Shown: positions 26,049 to 35,259 of the stretch, in pieces
Numbering within the stretch: position 1 is the stretch's first letter
How the letters are laid out: every line of letters starts with the position of its first letter
DNA from: Desertivirga brevis
Lineage (GTDB): Bacteria; Bacteroidota; Bacteroidia; Sphingobacteriales; Sphingobacteriaceae
Length of the DNA: 64,000 nucleotides
Direction of reading: 5' to 3'
Assembly (NCBI RefSeq): GCF_017355835.1
Contig: NZ_JAFEWF010000009.1
Location: forward strand, 186,001 to 250,000
Position numbers and translations under genes: made by a program
The notes under the pieces: generated by a model
The model's input: only the letters and a program-made list of their open reading frames with translations
What the model was told of the DNA's origin: nothing
Databases searched by the model: none

Positions 26049-26612
26049 CTAAAAAAGCTTTAGCTCTTCTGGCTTTTGCAGTAAGAACTCCTCAAGCGCT
26101 TGCCACTTCTTTCCGTCATGCCTCAATAAAGTAAAGCGATCAATAGTAAAGCTTCTTTTAAGCTTCCTATTCTTGTATTCCGCCCAAAGGGGTATAAAGA
26201 TTTCAGGGGTTACATCCCGAAACGCAATGGTAATATGAGGGTGAAATGAGCTATTACTCTTATTTTCGTCTGGGTCAAGTTTGTTTTTGTGGAAGACAGC
26301 AGATATGTCCTTTTGTAAGTTGTTTAGAATAGGCTGCTTGACACAATGAACAAACAAAGTCTTGTTATTAAAGCTGTCGAAGTTCTGCAACTTCTGCTCA
26401 AATGAGTTATGCATAAATGCGACTGGCTTAAGCAGCTGTATAAGGTTTTTCTCCGTTGTTAAAGGGATACTGAGAGGTCGGTAAAGTGTTATATGAACAG
26501 GAGGTTTTAGAGCTGCATAAACATTGTATTTGCTGGATATTTCCTTCCGGATATCATCAATTTCTTCGGACAGCGGGGAGGGGAGTAGTATGGCAGTCAG
26601 GTAAAGAGGCAT
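26049..26612 (-). CDS. 2H phosphoesterase (2'-5' RNA ligase / LigT-like)
   Basis: A 187-residue protein of the 2H phosphoesterase superfamily. The two catalytic HxT motifs are HITLYRP (about residue 41) and HPHITIAF (about residue 127), separated by the usual 85-90 residues. Members hydrolyse or form 2'-5' or cyclic phosphodiester bonds in RNA or nucleotides. No neighbour suggests a substrate. Convergent with the BadF-type kinase gene. Confidence 0.88.
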   Translation of the reverse strand: MPLYLTAILLPSPLSEEIDDIRKEISSKYNVYAALKPPVHITLYRPLSIPLTTEKNLIQLLKPVAFMHNSFEQKLQNFDSFNNKTLFVHCVKQPILNNLQKDISAVFHKNKLDPDENKSNSSFHPHITIAFRDVTPEIFIPLWAEYKNRKLKRSFTIDRFTLLRHDGKKWQALEEFLLQKPEELKLF

Positions 26613-26746
26613 TCAGTAAAGATAATGAAAATACTAATATTGTTAGTAAATATTGCCTCGTTATATACTCTCTTTCTTCTTATTTTAATATTTAAAACTG
26701 TGCTTTATGCTTGAATTAACAAAGGAAACTTTCACCTAAAAAATCG

Positions 26747-26754
26747 TAGTTTTG
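26747..26754 (+). promoter_or_regulatory. Candidate -7 box of gmhB, almost leaderless
   Basis: TAGTTTTG fits TAnnTTTG and ends only 5 bases before the ATG at 26760. If used, transcription would begin at or next to the start codon. There is no ribosome-binding sequence in between. Confidence 0.5.
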
Positions 26755-26759
26755 ACCTG

Positions 26760-27251
26760 ATGAATAAAAATAAAGCTGTTTTCTTAGACCGTGACGGTGT
26801 GCTTAATAAAGAGCTGGGTGATTATGTTTGCAATTTTGACGACTTTCACATCCTTGAGCATAATTTCGCTCCCCTAAAGGAGTTGCAAGACAGAGGTTAT
26901 TTATTGATCGTCGTAACTAACCAGGGCGGCGTTGCAAAAGGATGGTATACAGAAGAGACATTAGGAAAAATGCATAAGCATTTGATTGACACCTATGAGG
27001 CAAATGGTGTGAATATTACGGAGGTTTATTATTGCAGGCATCATCCCGAGTACAACGGGAAATGTATGTGCCGAAAACCTGGATCCTTGTTGCTGGAAAA
27101 GGCTATCGCAAGGTTTAACGTCGATAAAAAGCAAGCTTATTTTATAGGCGATAGGGAAAGGGATGTAATTGCGGGGGAAGCAGCAGGTATTAAAGGTATT
27201 TTGATCGACTCAGATCAGCCAATATCAGAAGTATTGCATTTAATTGCATAG
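26760..27251 (+). CDS. gmhB: D-glycero-D-manno-heptose 1,7-bisphosphate 7-phosphatase-like HAD enzyme
   Basis: A 163-residue HAD phosphatase. Motif I FLDRDGVLN (Asp10 nucleophile, Asp12 acid/base), motif II VVTNQGGVAKG, motif III Lys in CRKPG and motif IV GDRERDV. The zinc-binding loop CRHHPEYNGKCMCRKP contains the Cys/His ligands characteristic of GmhB and HisB-N. The role expected from the family is heptose synthesis for LPS core. No other heptose or LPS core gene is in the window, so the substrate is inferred from the motif alone. Confidence 0.9.
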   Translation: MNKNKAVFLDRDGVLNKELGDYVCNFDDFHILEHNFAPLKELQDRGYLLIVVTNQGGVAKGWYTEETLGKMHKHLIDTYEANGVNITEVYYCRHHPEYNGKCMCRKPGSLLLEKAIARFNVDKKQAYFIGDRERDVIAGEAAGIKGILIDSDQPISEVLHLIA

Positions 27252-27271
27252 CGTGAAATATCTATTATAGA

Positions 27272-27302
27272 AAACCCGACCCCAACAGGCCGGGTTTCTT
27301 TA
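27272..27302. terminator. Bidirectional terminator between gmhB and the APC permease
   Basis: AAACCCG / CGGGTTT stem with further partial pairing inside, followed by TTCTTTATTTTA on the plus strand and an A/T-rich run on the other side. Confidence 0.75.
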
Positions 27303-27304
27303 TT

Positions 27305-28765
27305 TTAATGCTCAGCAAGCGGTCCCCGAAGAGATTTCCCAACTTTACTATGGCGTCGGCTGTAACCGAAGTAGACTATTATTCCTATAACTAACCAAAT
27401 AATCAATCTTTCCCAGGTATGCCAAGGCAAACCCGCCATTAGGTATAGGCAGACAAGAATTCCCAGTATAGGAACAACAGGGAAAAACGGCGTTTTAAAG
27501 GGCCTTGGAAGTTCTGGGTTTGTATAACGTAGAACTAGAATACCTCCACAAACAATAACGAACGCTAAAAGTGTTCCTATTGAAACAAGTTCTCCTAACA
27601 GATTTATTGGACCAAAGCCTGCTAGGATCATAGCAAGAATTCCTGTAATGATTGTGGTGATATATGGGGTTTTAAATTTCGGATGGATAATGCTGAAGAA
27701 GTTTGGCAACAGGCCATCATGAGACATGGAATAGAATATCCGAGGCTGACCTAATAGCATAACCAGGATCACTGAGCTTAAACCAGCAATAGCACCAATC
27801 TTTATAGGAAATCTTAACCAGAATAGATCTGATCCCCCTGCATTTACAGCTACTGCTATAGGATCTGGAACATTTAGTTCAGGGTAATGAACCATACCCG
27901 TCATTACGATACCAACTAGAATGTAAATGACGGTACAGATAGCCAGTGAACCTAGAATCCCTCTCGGCATATCCTTCTGCGGGTTAAGGGCTTCTTGTGC
28001 AGCTGTTGAAACTGCATCGAAGCCTATATATGCAAAGAAGATAATTCCTGCTCCCCGTACAATTCCATCGAACCCAAATTCTCCCGGACCTTTGGCCTCA
28101 GGAATAAATGGTGTAAGATTGGCTGTATTGATATGACTGACCCCAAAAGCGATAAATAAAAGGATAACAGCCACTTTTAATACAACAATAACATTGTTAA
28201 ATTTAGCGGACTCGCTTATTCCAATAACAAGAAGGGTAGTAATGATGCCGATAATAAATATTGCTGGGAAATTTATGATAGCCCCTGTTGGTGTAAAGGC
28301 ACCGGTTGCAGAATCATAATCATAAGGTGCTTGTGCAATACTTGCGGGTATTTGTATCCCGAAATCTTTCAGGAAGCTCACGACATATCCTGACCAAGAA
28401 ACAGCAACAGTTGAAGAAGCAAATAGGTACTCTATAATTAGATCCCATCCAATGATCCAGGCTACAAACTCACCCAGGGTTGCATAGGCATAGGTATAGG
28501 CACTTCCAGCGATCGGTATCATAGAGGCGAACTCGGAATAGCATAAGCCAGCAAATGCACAAGCTACGGCAGCAAGAATAAATGATAAGACAACAGCAGG
28601 ACCGGTGTGAAGAGCAGCAGCCGTTCCCGTCAAAGTAAATATTCCAGCTCCTATAATTGCTCCGATACCTAAAGAGATAAGATTATTCGCGGTTAATGTC
28701 CTCTTTAATCCTCCTTCGTTCTTCGATTCATTCAGTAACTGGTCAAGAGATTTTTTATAAAACAT
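27305..28765 (-). CDS. APC-superfamily amino acid permease (cationic amino acid transporter-like)
   Basis: A 486-residue inner-membrane transporter with 12 or more hydrophobic helices. The N-terminal LKRTLTANNLISLGIGAIIGAGIF contains the APC helix-1 substrate motif GAIIGAGIF. SGYVVSFLKDFGIQIP and FFAYIGFDAVSTAAQEALNPQKDMPRGI are typical of the CAT/YfnA subgroup. The substrate is probably a basic or neutral amino acid taken up with protons. The C-terminus is short and basic. Isolated from hppA by an intergenic hairpin. Confidence 0.92.
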   Translation of the reverse strand: MFYKKSLDQLLNESKNEGGLKRTLTANNLISLGIGAIIGAGIFTLTGTAAALHTGPAVVLSFILAAVACAFAGLCYSEFASMIPIAGSAYTYAYATLGEFVAWIIGWDLIIEYLFASSTVAVSWSGYVVSFLKDFGIQIPASIAQAPYDYDSATGAFTPTGAIINFPAIFIIGIITTLLVIGISESAKFNNVIVVLKVAVILLFIAFGVSHINTANLTPFIPEAKGPGEFGFDGIVRGAGIIFFAYIGFDAVSTAAQEALNPQKDMPRGILGSLAICTVIYILVGIVMTGMVHYPELNVPDPIAVAVNAGGSDLFWLRFPIKIGAIAGLSSVILVMLLGQPRIFYSMSHDGLLPNFFSIIHPKFKTPYITTIITGILAMILAGFGPINLLGELVSIGTLLAFVIVCGGILVLRYTNPELPRPFKTPFFPVVPILGILVCLYLMAGLPWHTWERLIIWLVIGIIVYFGYSRRHSKVGKSLRGPLAEH

Positions 28766-28815
28766 AAATAAGAGTTATAATGAAAGCTTTTTTGTCAAAC
28801 GTAAAGATTTTAAGA

Positions 28816-28857
28816 GCAAAAGGAAAGGGCTTATGTCACAAAATCCCTTCCTTTTGC
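28816..28857. terminator. Hairpin between hppA and the permease gene
   Basis: GCAAAAGGAAAGGG and CCCTTCCTTTTGC pair with one bulged base around a 15-base loop, 13 bases beyond the hppA stop. The following T-run is clearer on the plus strand (ATTTTTTTCT) than on the minus strand, so the direction is unsure. Confidence 0.55.
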
Positions 28858-28869
28858 ATTTTTTTCTAG

Positions 28870-31077
28870 TTATTTAAGTCGAATTTCCTTTTTTAGGATC
28901 TTGACTACAGTTTCCGTCTTTATTTCCTGTTTAGTTTCACTCCTTAATATGTCAGAATTATCTACCTCGGCAATATGCGGAGCGATGATCAATGAAACGA
29001 TAGACATGAGTTTAATCAGAATATTCATAGAAGGGCCGGAGGTGTCTTTAAATGGATCACCAACAGTATCTCCTGTAACAGATGCTTTGTGCGGCTCTGA
29101 TTTTTTATAGTGAGTTTCTCCATTTATCTCAGCGCCTTTTTCGAACGACTTCTTAGCATTATCCCAAGCCCCTCCGGCGTTCGATTGGAACATTCCCATT
29201 AAAACACCTGAAACTGTTACTCCTGCGAGAGTCCCACCAAGAACTTCGGGGCCAAATGCAAAGCCAATAATGATTGGAACAATCAGAGCAATTGCTCCTG
29301 GAAGCATCATCTCACGAAGAGATGCTTTGGTAGAGATCTCAACGCAGCGTTCGTATTCGGGCTTAGCTTTATATTCCATAATTCCCGGGATGTCACGAAA
29401 CTGCCGACGCACTTCCTGCACCATATCCATCGCGGCTCTTCCTACTGCTGAGATTGCCAATGAAGAAAAGATATATGGGATCATCCCCCCTACAAATAGT
29501 CCCGCTAACACGTTTGCCTTATAAATGTCAATACTGTTAATGCCAGCCACTCCAACAAAAGCGGCAAACAGGGCCAGAGAGGTCAAAGCTGCAGAGGCAA
29601 TGGCAAATCCTTTTCCGGTGGCGGCAGTTGTATTTCCTACCGCATCAAGATTATCAGTCCGGTTTCGAACTTCCTCAGGCAACTGACTCATTTCTGCGAT
29701 TCCTCCAGCGTTATCTGCTATAGGTCCGAATGCATCAATAGCTAATTGCATTGCTGTAGTTGCCATCATTCCCGCTGCGGCTATTGCCACTCCATATAGT
29801 CCTGCGAAATAGTAAGATCCATAAATTCCTGCGGCAAGAACCAGGATAGGAAGCAAAGTTGATTCCATCCCTACTGCCAAGCCTCCAATGATATTTGTGG
29901 CGTGACCAGTAGAGGAACGGTTTACTATTGATATTACCGGTCGTTTACCCATCGCCGTATAATATTCGGTGATCACACTCATCAACGCCCCAACAATTAA
30001 TCCAACGATAATTGATAGGAATGCATCCGTACTCGTAAATTGATAACCTCGGATCTCCATGGTTTCAGGAAGCATCCAGGTAACGGCGAAATACGAAGCT
30101 ATAGCCGTTAAGATGATGGATGACCAGTTACCGGTATTTAAAGCAGTGAGAACATTATCTGTTTCATTCTTAATTTTAACAAAGTAGGTGGAAACGATTG
30201 AAAAAATCAAACCAAGGCCTGCTACTAACATTGGCAGCAATACTGGTGCAATTCCCCCGAAGTTGTCTGCTGATTCTATTTCCCGGCCTAAAACCATCGT
30301 AGCGAGAATGGTTGCCACATAGGAACCAAACAAGTCGGCACCCATGCCTGCCACGTCCCCAACATTATCTCCAACGTTATCTGCGATTGTTGCAGGGTTA
30401 CGCACATCATCTTCCGGGATTCCAGCCTCAACTTTTCCTACCAGGTCGGCACCTACATCGGCTGCTTTGGTATAAATCCCTCCGCCAACTCGTGCAAACA
30501 GTGCTATGGATTCTGCTCCTAGCGAAAACCCAGCGAGCACTTCCAGGGCTTTTTCCATTTCTTCTCCATTAACATCAGCACCTTTACTTACTACAAAGAC
30601 CTGATAGAACACTATAAATAGAGAGCCGAGCCCAAGAACAGCCAAGCCTGCAACACCTAACCCCATTACGCTGCCTCCTGTAAAAGAAACCTTCAGCGCA
30701 TGAGCAAGACTCGTTCTCGCGGCCTGAGTTGTCCTTACGTTTGCCTTGGTAGCGATATTCATTCCAATATATCCAGCAAAAGCAGAGGTAAAGGCACCAA
30801 TTAGGAATGATATTGCGATTACCGGACTTGAGGTTTCAACTAAAGTCCCGGAGTAGGCAAGGATGATTGCGGCAAAAACTGCAAAGTAGGATAGTATTTT
30901 CCATTCTGCTTTTAAGAAGGCCATCGCTCCGTCGGCTATATAACCTGAAAGTGTTCTCATATTTTCATCTCCGGCATCTTGTTTTACGACCCAGGCTGAT
31001 TTTGAAAGCATTACAAGAATTCCCACGAGGCCAAGGAGAGGGATTAGATAGATGATATTACTGTACAAGAAATCCAT
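28870..31077 (-). CDS. hppA: Membrane-bound K+-dependent ion-translocating pyrophosphatase
   Basis: A 735-residue integral membrane enzyme with about 16 helices that couples PPi hydrolysis to H+ or Na+ export. The PPi/Mg site motifs are [22 protein letters not shown] and [22 protein letters not shown], and later [19 protein letters not shown] and [24 protein letters not shown] has Ala where K+-independent enzymes have Lys, which places it in the K+-dependent group. That group includes Na+-pumps, so the ion cannot be settled by eye. The C-terminal tail of about 30 residues is charged. Monocistronic, with a -7 box upstream. Confidence 0.96.
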   Translation of the reverse strand: MDFLYSNIIYLIPLLGLVGILVMLSKSAWVVKQDAGDENMRTLSGYIADGAMAFLKAEWKILSYFAVFAAIILAYSGTLVETSSPVIAISFLIGAFTSAFAGYIGMNIATKANVRTTQAARTSLAHALKVSFTGGSVMGLGVAGLAVLGLGSLFIVFYQVFVVSKGADVNGEEMEKALEVLAGFSLGAESIALFARVGGGIYTKAADVGADLVGKVEAGIPEDDVRNPATIADNVGDNVGDVAGMGADLFGSYVATILATMVLGREIESADNFGGIAPVLLPMLVAGLGLIFSIVSTYFVKIKNETDNVLTALNTGNWSSIILTAIASYFAVTWMLPETMEIRGYQFTSTDAFLSIIVGLIVGALMSVITEYYTAMGKRPVISIVNRSSTGHATNIIGGLAVGMESTLLPILVLAAGIYGSYYFAGLYGVAIAAAGMMATTAMQLAIDAFGPIADNAGGIAEMSQLPEEVRNRTDNLDAVGNTTAATGKGFAIASAALTSLALFAAFVGVAGINSIDIYKANVLAGLFVGGMIPYIFSSLAISAVGRAAMDMVQEVRRQFRDIPGIMEYKAKPEYERCVEISTKASLREMMLPGAIALIVPIIIGFAFGPEVLGGTLAGVTVSGVLMGMFQSNAGGAWDNAKKSFEKGAEINGETHYKKSEPHKASVTGDTVGDPFKDTSGPSMNILIKLMSIVSLIIAPHIAEVDNSDILRSETKQEIKTETVVKILKKEIRLK

Positions 31078-31116
31078 ACAATGTCTTTGTTTTGTTTAGA
31101 AATGGTTAGTTATATT

Positions 31117-31124
31117 CAAATATA
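31117..31124 (-). promoter_or_regulatory. Candidate -7 box of hppA
   Basis: On the minus strand TATATTTG fits TAnnTTTG, 39 bases before the ATG at 31077. Confidence 0.55.
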
Positions 31125-31258
31125 AAAGCCCTAGCGACTATTGCAAATATTTAGGCTTTAACCCAAGAGCTTTATTCTTTAGGTATGATGGTTTTTCCGG
31201 TATTGACATAGTAAGAGGAGTATTTTTAAATATATTAGTGGAATTTCTTTAACTATTC

Positions 31259-32680
31259 ATGGAAGAACTTCAGGAAAATGTAACAATGAAACGCGAACTA
31301 GGTTTGCTTGACGCTACATTATTAGTAGCTGGTAGCATGATCGGGTCGGGAATCTTTATCGTTAGTGCAGATATCACAAGAAATGTTGGTTCTGCCGGCT
31401 GGCTTATAGCAATTTGGTTAATCACCGGCTTTATGACATTAACTGCTGCCTTAAGTTATGGCGAGTTAAGTGGGATGTTTCCCAAAGCTGGCGGACAATA
31501 TGTTTATTTAAAAGAAGCATATAACCCTCTAGTCGGATTTCTTTACGGATGGAGCTTTTTTACTGTAATTCAAACCGGCACAATTGCGGCAGTAGGGGTG
31601 GCCTTTTCAAAGTTTACTGCATACCTCATTCCCGCTGTAAGTGAAGATAATATTCTGGCTGATTTCGGATACTTCAAGGTTTCGGCCGCTCAGTTGCTTT
31701 CAATTGTAGTTATTACTTTTCTCACTTACACGAACACGAAAGGTGTAAAAACGGGTAAGTGGATACAAACATCATTTACTCTGGCTAAGCTTCTAAGCCT
31801 TTTTGGTTTGATTGCTTTCGGATTTATTGCTTATAAAGCGGAGGTATGGAATGCGAATTGGCAGAACGCATGGGATATTCATAAACTAAATAAAGATACA
31901 TCAATCGAAACTTATACGTTAGTTGCCACTCTCGGAGCTATTGCTGCGGCCATGGTCGGTTCTATTTTCAGTAGCGATGCATGGAATAATGTAACATTTA
32001 TAGCAGGAGAGGTTGTTAATCCTAAGCGAAACATTGGTCTAAGTCTTTTCCTTGGAACCTTCATTGTTACTGTGATTTACGTTCTAGCCAATGTGGTATA
32101 TGTTTCAGTTCTTCCCCTTCAGGAGATTGCGACAGCGGAAAAGGATAGAGTGGCTGTAGCGGCTTCTTCTGTTATATTCGGTGATATTGGAACGAAGATT
32201 ATTGCTATCATGATTATGGTATCGACCTTCGGATGCAATAATGGTTTGATCTTATCGGGCGCCAGGGTTTACTATACAATGGCGAAAGATGGCTTGTTTT
32301 TTAAAAAGACTGCAGAACTTAATAAGAACGCAGTTCCTGAATTTGCTTTATGGATTCAGTGTTTAGTTGCATGTGTCTTAAGCTTGAGCGGTAAGTATGG
32401 CGACTTGCTTGATATGGTATCTTTTGTAGTGGTGATCTTCTACATCCTTACAATACTTGGAGTGTATATATTAAGAAGATCGCGGCCAGAAGCTGAACGC
32501 CCCTACAAAGCCTTTGGTTACCCTGTTTTACCAGCGCTCTATATTATAATGGGCTTAGCTTTTTGCTTTTTGTTGATGAAATTTAAGCCTGAATATACAT
32601 GGCCTGGGTTAGGTATCGTTCTAATCGGTTTGCCAATATTCTTCTTGTGGAAAAAAGATTCAACTGAGAAAAAGACATAA
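31259..32680 (+). CDS. APC-superfamily amino acid permease (LAT/exchanger-like)
   Basis: A 473-residue inner-membrane protein with about 12 helices. LGLLDATLLVAGSMIGSGIFIVSADI contains the APC helix-1 motif GSMIGSGIF. The LSYGELSGMFPKAGGQYVYL segment and FGCNNGLILSGARVYYTMAKDGLFF are typical of LAT-type exchangers and the YhdG/SteT group. Its sequence differs clearly from the CAT-like permease at 27.3 kb, so the two are not recent duplicates. Own terminator; divergent from hppA. Substrate unknown. Confidence 0.92.
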   Translation: MEELQENVTMKRELGLLDATLLVAGSMIGSGIFIVSADITRNVGSAGWLIAIWLITGFMTLTAALSYGELSGMFPKAGGQYVYLKEAYNPLVGFLYGWSFFTVIQTGTIAAVGVAFSKFTAYLIPAVSEDNILADFGYFKVSAAQLLSIVVITFLTYTNTKGVKTGKWIQTSFTLAKLLSLFGLIAFGFIAYKAEVWNANWQNAWDIHKLNKDTSIETYTLVATLGAIAAAMVGSIFSSDAWNNVTFIAGEVVNPKRNIGLSLFLGTFIVTVIYVLANVVYVSVLPLQEIATAEKDRVAVAASSVIFGDIGTKIIAIMIMVSTFGCNNGLILSGARVYYTMAKDGLFFKKTAELNKNAVPEFALWIQCLVACVLSLSGKYGDLLDMVSFVVVIFYILTILGVYILRRSRPEAERPYKAFGYPVLPALYIIMGLAFCFLLMKFKPEYTWPGLGIVLIGLPIFFLWKKDSTEKKT

Positions 32681-32682
32681 AA

Positions 32683-32703
32683 AAACCGGCTTAAGGCCGG
32701 TTT
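32683..32703. terminator. Terminator of the LAT-like permease gene
   Basis: AAACCGGC / GCCGGTTT 8-bp stem with a TTAAG loop, directly after the stop codon and before the convergent ICMT-like gene. Confidence 0.85.
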
Positions 32704-32734
32704 CCCTAAATATAATTGGTCACATTCAATCAAT

Positions 32735-33472
32735 TTAAACTCGATTAACCTTATCTTTTAGTTTTCCAGCTTTCTTTAAAGATCTTACAGTAAAATAAGC
32801 GATAACTAATAGTATTAGAATACCAGCTACAATTTTGTTTCTTAGCTCAATATCTGAACTTATTACATCAGGGTAATTCACTAGGAGGAGTAGCACAATT
32901 CCGGTCAGCCAGACAAATTGAGTATTATATTCTTTAGAGATCCAACGACGTCCCTGAAAATCCATACTTGAAAATGTTCTCGAAATGCCTTTCAAACTGA
33001 TTCCCCAACGACTTACTCGGCTGCAATAAGAATCGAACTGAGCTCCGAATTTATTTCTTAAGAAGTTTTCTTCTGCCAGTACGATTGCTTGATATATAAA
33101 TAAAAATAGAGGCATAAGAATGCCCATGAATATTAGAGAATTAGATAATATACCTACCCCTAATAGCATTAATATATTTCCAACATATAAGGGATTCCGG
33201 CAGTGATTGAAAATACCTTCTGTTACCAAGTTCTCTGCATACACTTTTTTATCTTTACCGCCTCGCACGATGTAAGCAAGTCCGATGGTAAGACCTCTTA
33301 TTATCTGACCAAGCACGGTTACAATTAGTCCGATAGTGATTGGCCAGATATAATAATTGCTACCCAAATTGTCTTCGGTGAATATTTTGGGTGATGGGAG
33401 GAATAGTGCCAGGTAAAGGAAAATAAAAAGGAAGTTCCTGTATTTAAAGAAGAAGTTGCCTATGCTAATCAT
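32735..33472 (-). CDS. Isoprenylcysteine carboxyl methyltransferase-like membrane methyltransferase
   Basis: A 245-residue membrane protein with about six hydrophobic segments. The ICMT/PEMT signature is present at about residues 85-160: LVTEGIFNHCRNPLYVGNIL (RNPLY and preceding His for SAM binding) and the EENFLRNKFGAQFDSYCSRVSRW tail (EExxL...F...Y). Bacterial members methylate small lipophilic or lipid substrates; no specific one can be named. The start lies 2 bases after the stop of the CmoA-like gene, so the two methyltransferases are translationally linked. Confidence 0.87.
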   Translation of the reverse strand: MISIGNFFFKYRNFLFIFLYLALFLPSPKIFTEDNLGSNYYIWPITIGLIVTVLGQIIRGLTIGLAYIVRGGKDKKVYAENLVTEGIFNHCRNPLYVGNILMLLGVGILSNSLIFMGILMPLFLFIYQAIVLAEENFLRNKFGAQFDSYCSRVSRWGISLKGISRTFSSMDFQGRRWISKEYNTQFVWLTGIVLLLLVNYPDVISSDIELRNKIVAGILILLVIAYFTVRSLKKAGKLKDKVNRV

Positions 33473-33474
33473 TA

Positions 33475-34236
33475 TTAGTTTTTAACAGCAATGATGCCTG
33501 TGAAATTATACCATTTAAAAAATACTTCGCAATGCGAAAATCCTGCATCCCGCAACATCAGAACATTTTCGCTGGATTTGTAAGGAATTAGTACATTCTC
33601 CAAAGCTTCTCTCTTCTGAGAAATTTCCATCTCACTATAGTTGTTACGACGTTTCATGTCGTAATAGTATTTGATAAAGTTTCTATTGAATAAGCTTTCT
33701 TCCGCAAGTATTTTCTCCACAAGGATAAGCACACCTCCAGGGACCAATCCCTCAAATACTTTTTTCAAAACTTTTTCCCTGCAAATAGGGCGAATGAATT
33801 GAAGAGTAAGACAAAGCACGGCAACAGAAGCGTTTTCTACCTTGAACTCTTCGTGCAAATTAGCAGTAATCAGATCATAAGGCCGGGTGAATCCTGCTTC
33901 TTTTAATTTCTGATCACATTTGTTCAACATATCCTGCGATTCGTCGATGCCAACAAAACGGATATTATCAGGGACCATGGTGTTCATCCCAATCATGGTA
34001 GTTCCTGTAGAACAACCAAGGTCGTAAACGTTGGTTCCTTCGATTGCGTGATCCGCTGTGAGTTCAGCAATCATTCTTTGCATTTCTCCGTAATAAGGAA
34101 CCGAGCGGCTTACCATATCGTCAAATACGCCAGCCACTTTTGACCCAAATTTAAAGTCGGAAACTTTTTTTATTTCTTCCTTGAAAAATTCGTCTTTTGA
34201 TAATTTAGGATTAGTTTCAATTTCCCCCGCCATCAT
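33475..34236 (-). CDS. CmoA-like SAM-dependent methyltransferase
   Basis: A 253-residue protein. The start is ATG at 34236 (or the adjacent ATG at 34233); a TTG nine codons upstream would extend it but has no support. The SAM motif VYDLGCSTGTTMIGM and the later VAVLCLTLQFI, GLVPGGVLILVEK and YSEMEISQKREALENV segments follow E. coli CmoA closely. CmoA makes carboxy-SAM from SAM and prephenate for tRNA wobble cmo5U. CmoB, the partner that uses the product, is not in the window. The downstream partner here is an ICMT-like methyltransferase, so the product may go elsewhere. Confidence 0.85.
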   Translation of the reverse strand: MMAGEIETNPKLSKDEFFKEEIKKVSDFKFGSKVAGVFDDMVSRSVPYYGEMQRMIAELTADHAIEGTNVYDLGCSTGTTMIGMNTMVPDNIRFVGIDESQDMLNKCDQKLKEAGFTRPYDLITANLHEEFKVENASVAVLCLTLQFIRPICREKVLKKVFEGLVPGGVLILVEKILAEESLFNRNFIKYYYDMKRRNNYSEMEISQKREALENVLIPYKSSENVLMLRDAGFSHCEVFFKWYNFTGIIAVKN

Positions 34237-34336
34237 AATTTGTTTAGAGACATAAGTTAACAAACTTGTTTATGTATTGTGTGATTTCTTTAACAAAAAC
34301 GTTAAACTTGGTTAATACTCTTTCGTATCATATGGC

Positions 34337-34344
34337 TATTTTTG
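34337..34344 (+). promoter_or_regulatory. Candidate -7 box of aguB-aguA
   Basis: TATTTTTG fits TAnnTTTG, 24 bases before the aguB ATG. Confidence 0.5.
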
Positions 34345-34368
34345 CGTCCATTTTGAAATTATAAGTAA

Positions 34369-35238
34369 ATGAAAAGTGTTAAAGTAGGACTAGTGCAAAC
34401 TTCATGCACAGCTAACAAACAGGAAAACCTGGATAAGGCAATCTTAAAAGTTAGAGAGATTGCAGCTAAAGGAGCTCAGATTGTTTGTTTACAAGAACTT
34501 TTTACATCATTGTATTTCTGTGATGTAGAAGATTATGATAATTTCAATTTAGCTGAAGCTATTCCCGGACCTTCTACAGATGCTTTAAGCGCTGTTGCAA
34601 AAGAATTAGGTGTGGTGATCATTGCTTCACTTTTCGAGAAACGGGCAGAAGGTCTTTATCATAATACAACTGCTGTTCTTGACGCTGATGGGTCTTATTT
34701 AGGTAAGTACCGAAAGATGCATATTCCTGATGATCCGGGATATTATGAGAAATTTTATTTCACACCTGGTGATTTAGGATACAAAGTATTCAAAACAAAG
34801 TTCGCTACTATTGGAGTGTTAATATGCTGGGATCAGTGGTATCCGGAGGCTGCCCGTATCACTTCTTTGATGGGAGCTGAAATTCTTTTCTATCCAACTG
34901 CAATAGGATGGGCCTCTTCTCAGGAAGTTGATACAAACACTGAACAATATAATGCGTGGCAAACCATCCAGCGTAGTCATGCAGTTGCAAACGGAGTACA
35001 CGTAGTAAGCGTTAACAGAATAGGGGATGAGGGTCCAATGAAGTTCTGGGGCGGATCTTTTGTTGCAAATCCTTTCGGAACTGTTCTTTATCAAGCCTCT
35101 CATACTGATGAAGAGCTAATCGTTCAGGAACTAGATCTTTCGAAATCTGACCGGTACCGTACGCACTGGCCTTTTTTACGTGACAGAAGAATTGATTCTT
35201 ATGCGCCGATCACAAAGCGATATATTGACGAGGATTAA
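34369..35238 (+). CDS. aguB: N-carbamoylputrescine amidase
   Basis: A 289-residue nitrilase-superfamily enzyme that hydrolyses N-carbamoylputrescine to putrescine, CO2 and ammonia. The Glu-Lys-Cys triad is visible: Glu43 in CLQELF, the Lys in GKYRKMHIPDDPGYYEKFYFTPG, and the Cys in GVLICWDQWYPEAAR. These flanks (DDPGYYEKFYFTPGD, CWDQWYPEAAR) are specific for AguB among nitrilases. First gene of a two-gene operon: aguA starts 21 bases after its stop. The pair takes agmatine to putrescine. Confidence 0.96.
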   Translation: MKSVKVGLVQTSCTANKQENLDKAILKVREIAAKGAQIVCLQELFTSLYFCDVEDYDNFNLAEAIPGPSTDALSAVAKELGVVIIASLFEKRAEGLYHNTTAVLDADGSYLGKYRKMHIPDDPGYYEKFYFTPGDLGYKVFKTKFATIGVLICWDQWYPEAARITSLMGAEILFYPTAIGWASSQEVDTNTEQYNAWQTIQRSHAVANGVHVVSVNRIGDEGPMKFWGGSFVANPFGTVLYQASHTDEELIVQELDLSKSDRYRTHWPFLRDRRIDSYAPITKRYIDED

Positions 35239-35259
35239 TCTTTCAAAGAAACAGAATTA

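Noticed and set aside
28766..31258. The two APC permeases around hppA as a recent duplication
   Set aside because: Their sequences belong to different APC subgroups and differ throughout.
34237..34263. TTG start nine codons upstream of the CmoA-like gene
   Set aside because: Not family-like; two ATG codons at 34236 and 34233 are the better starts.
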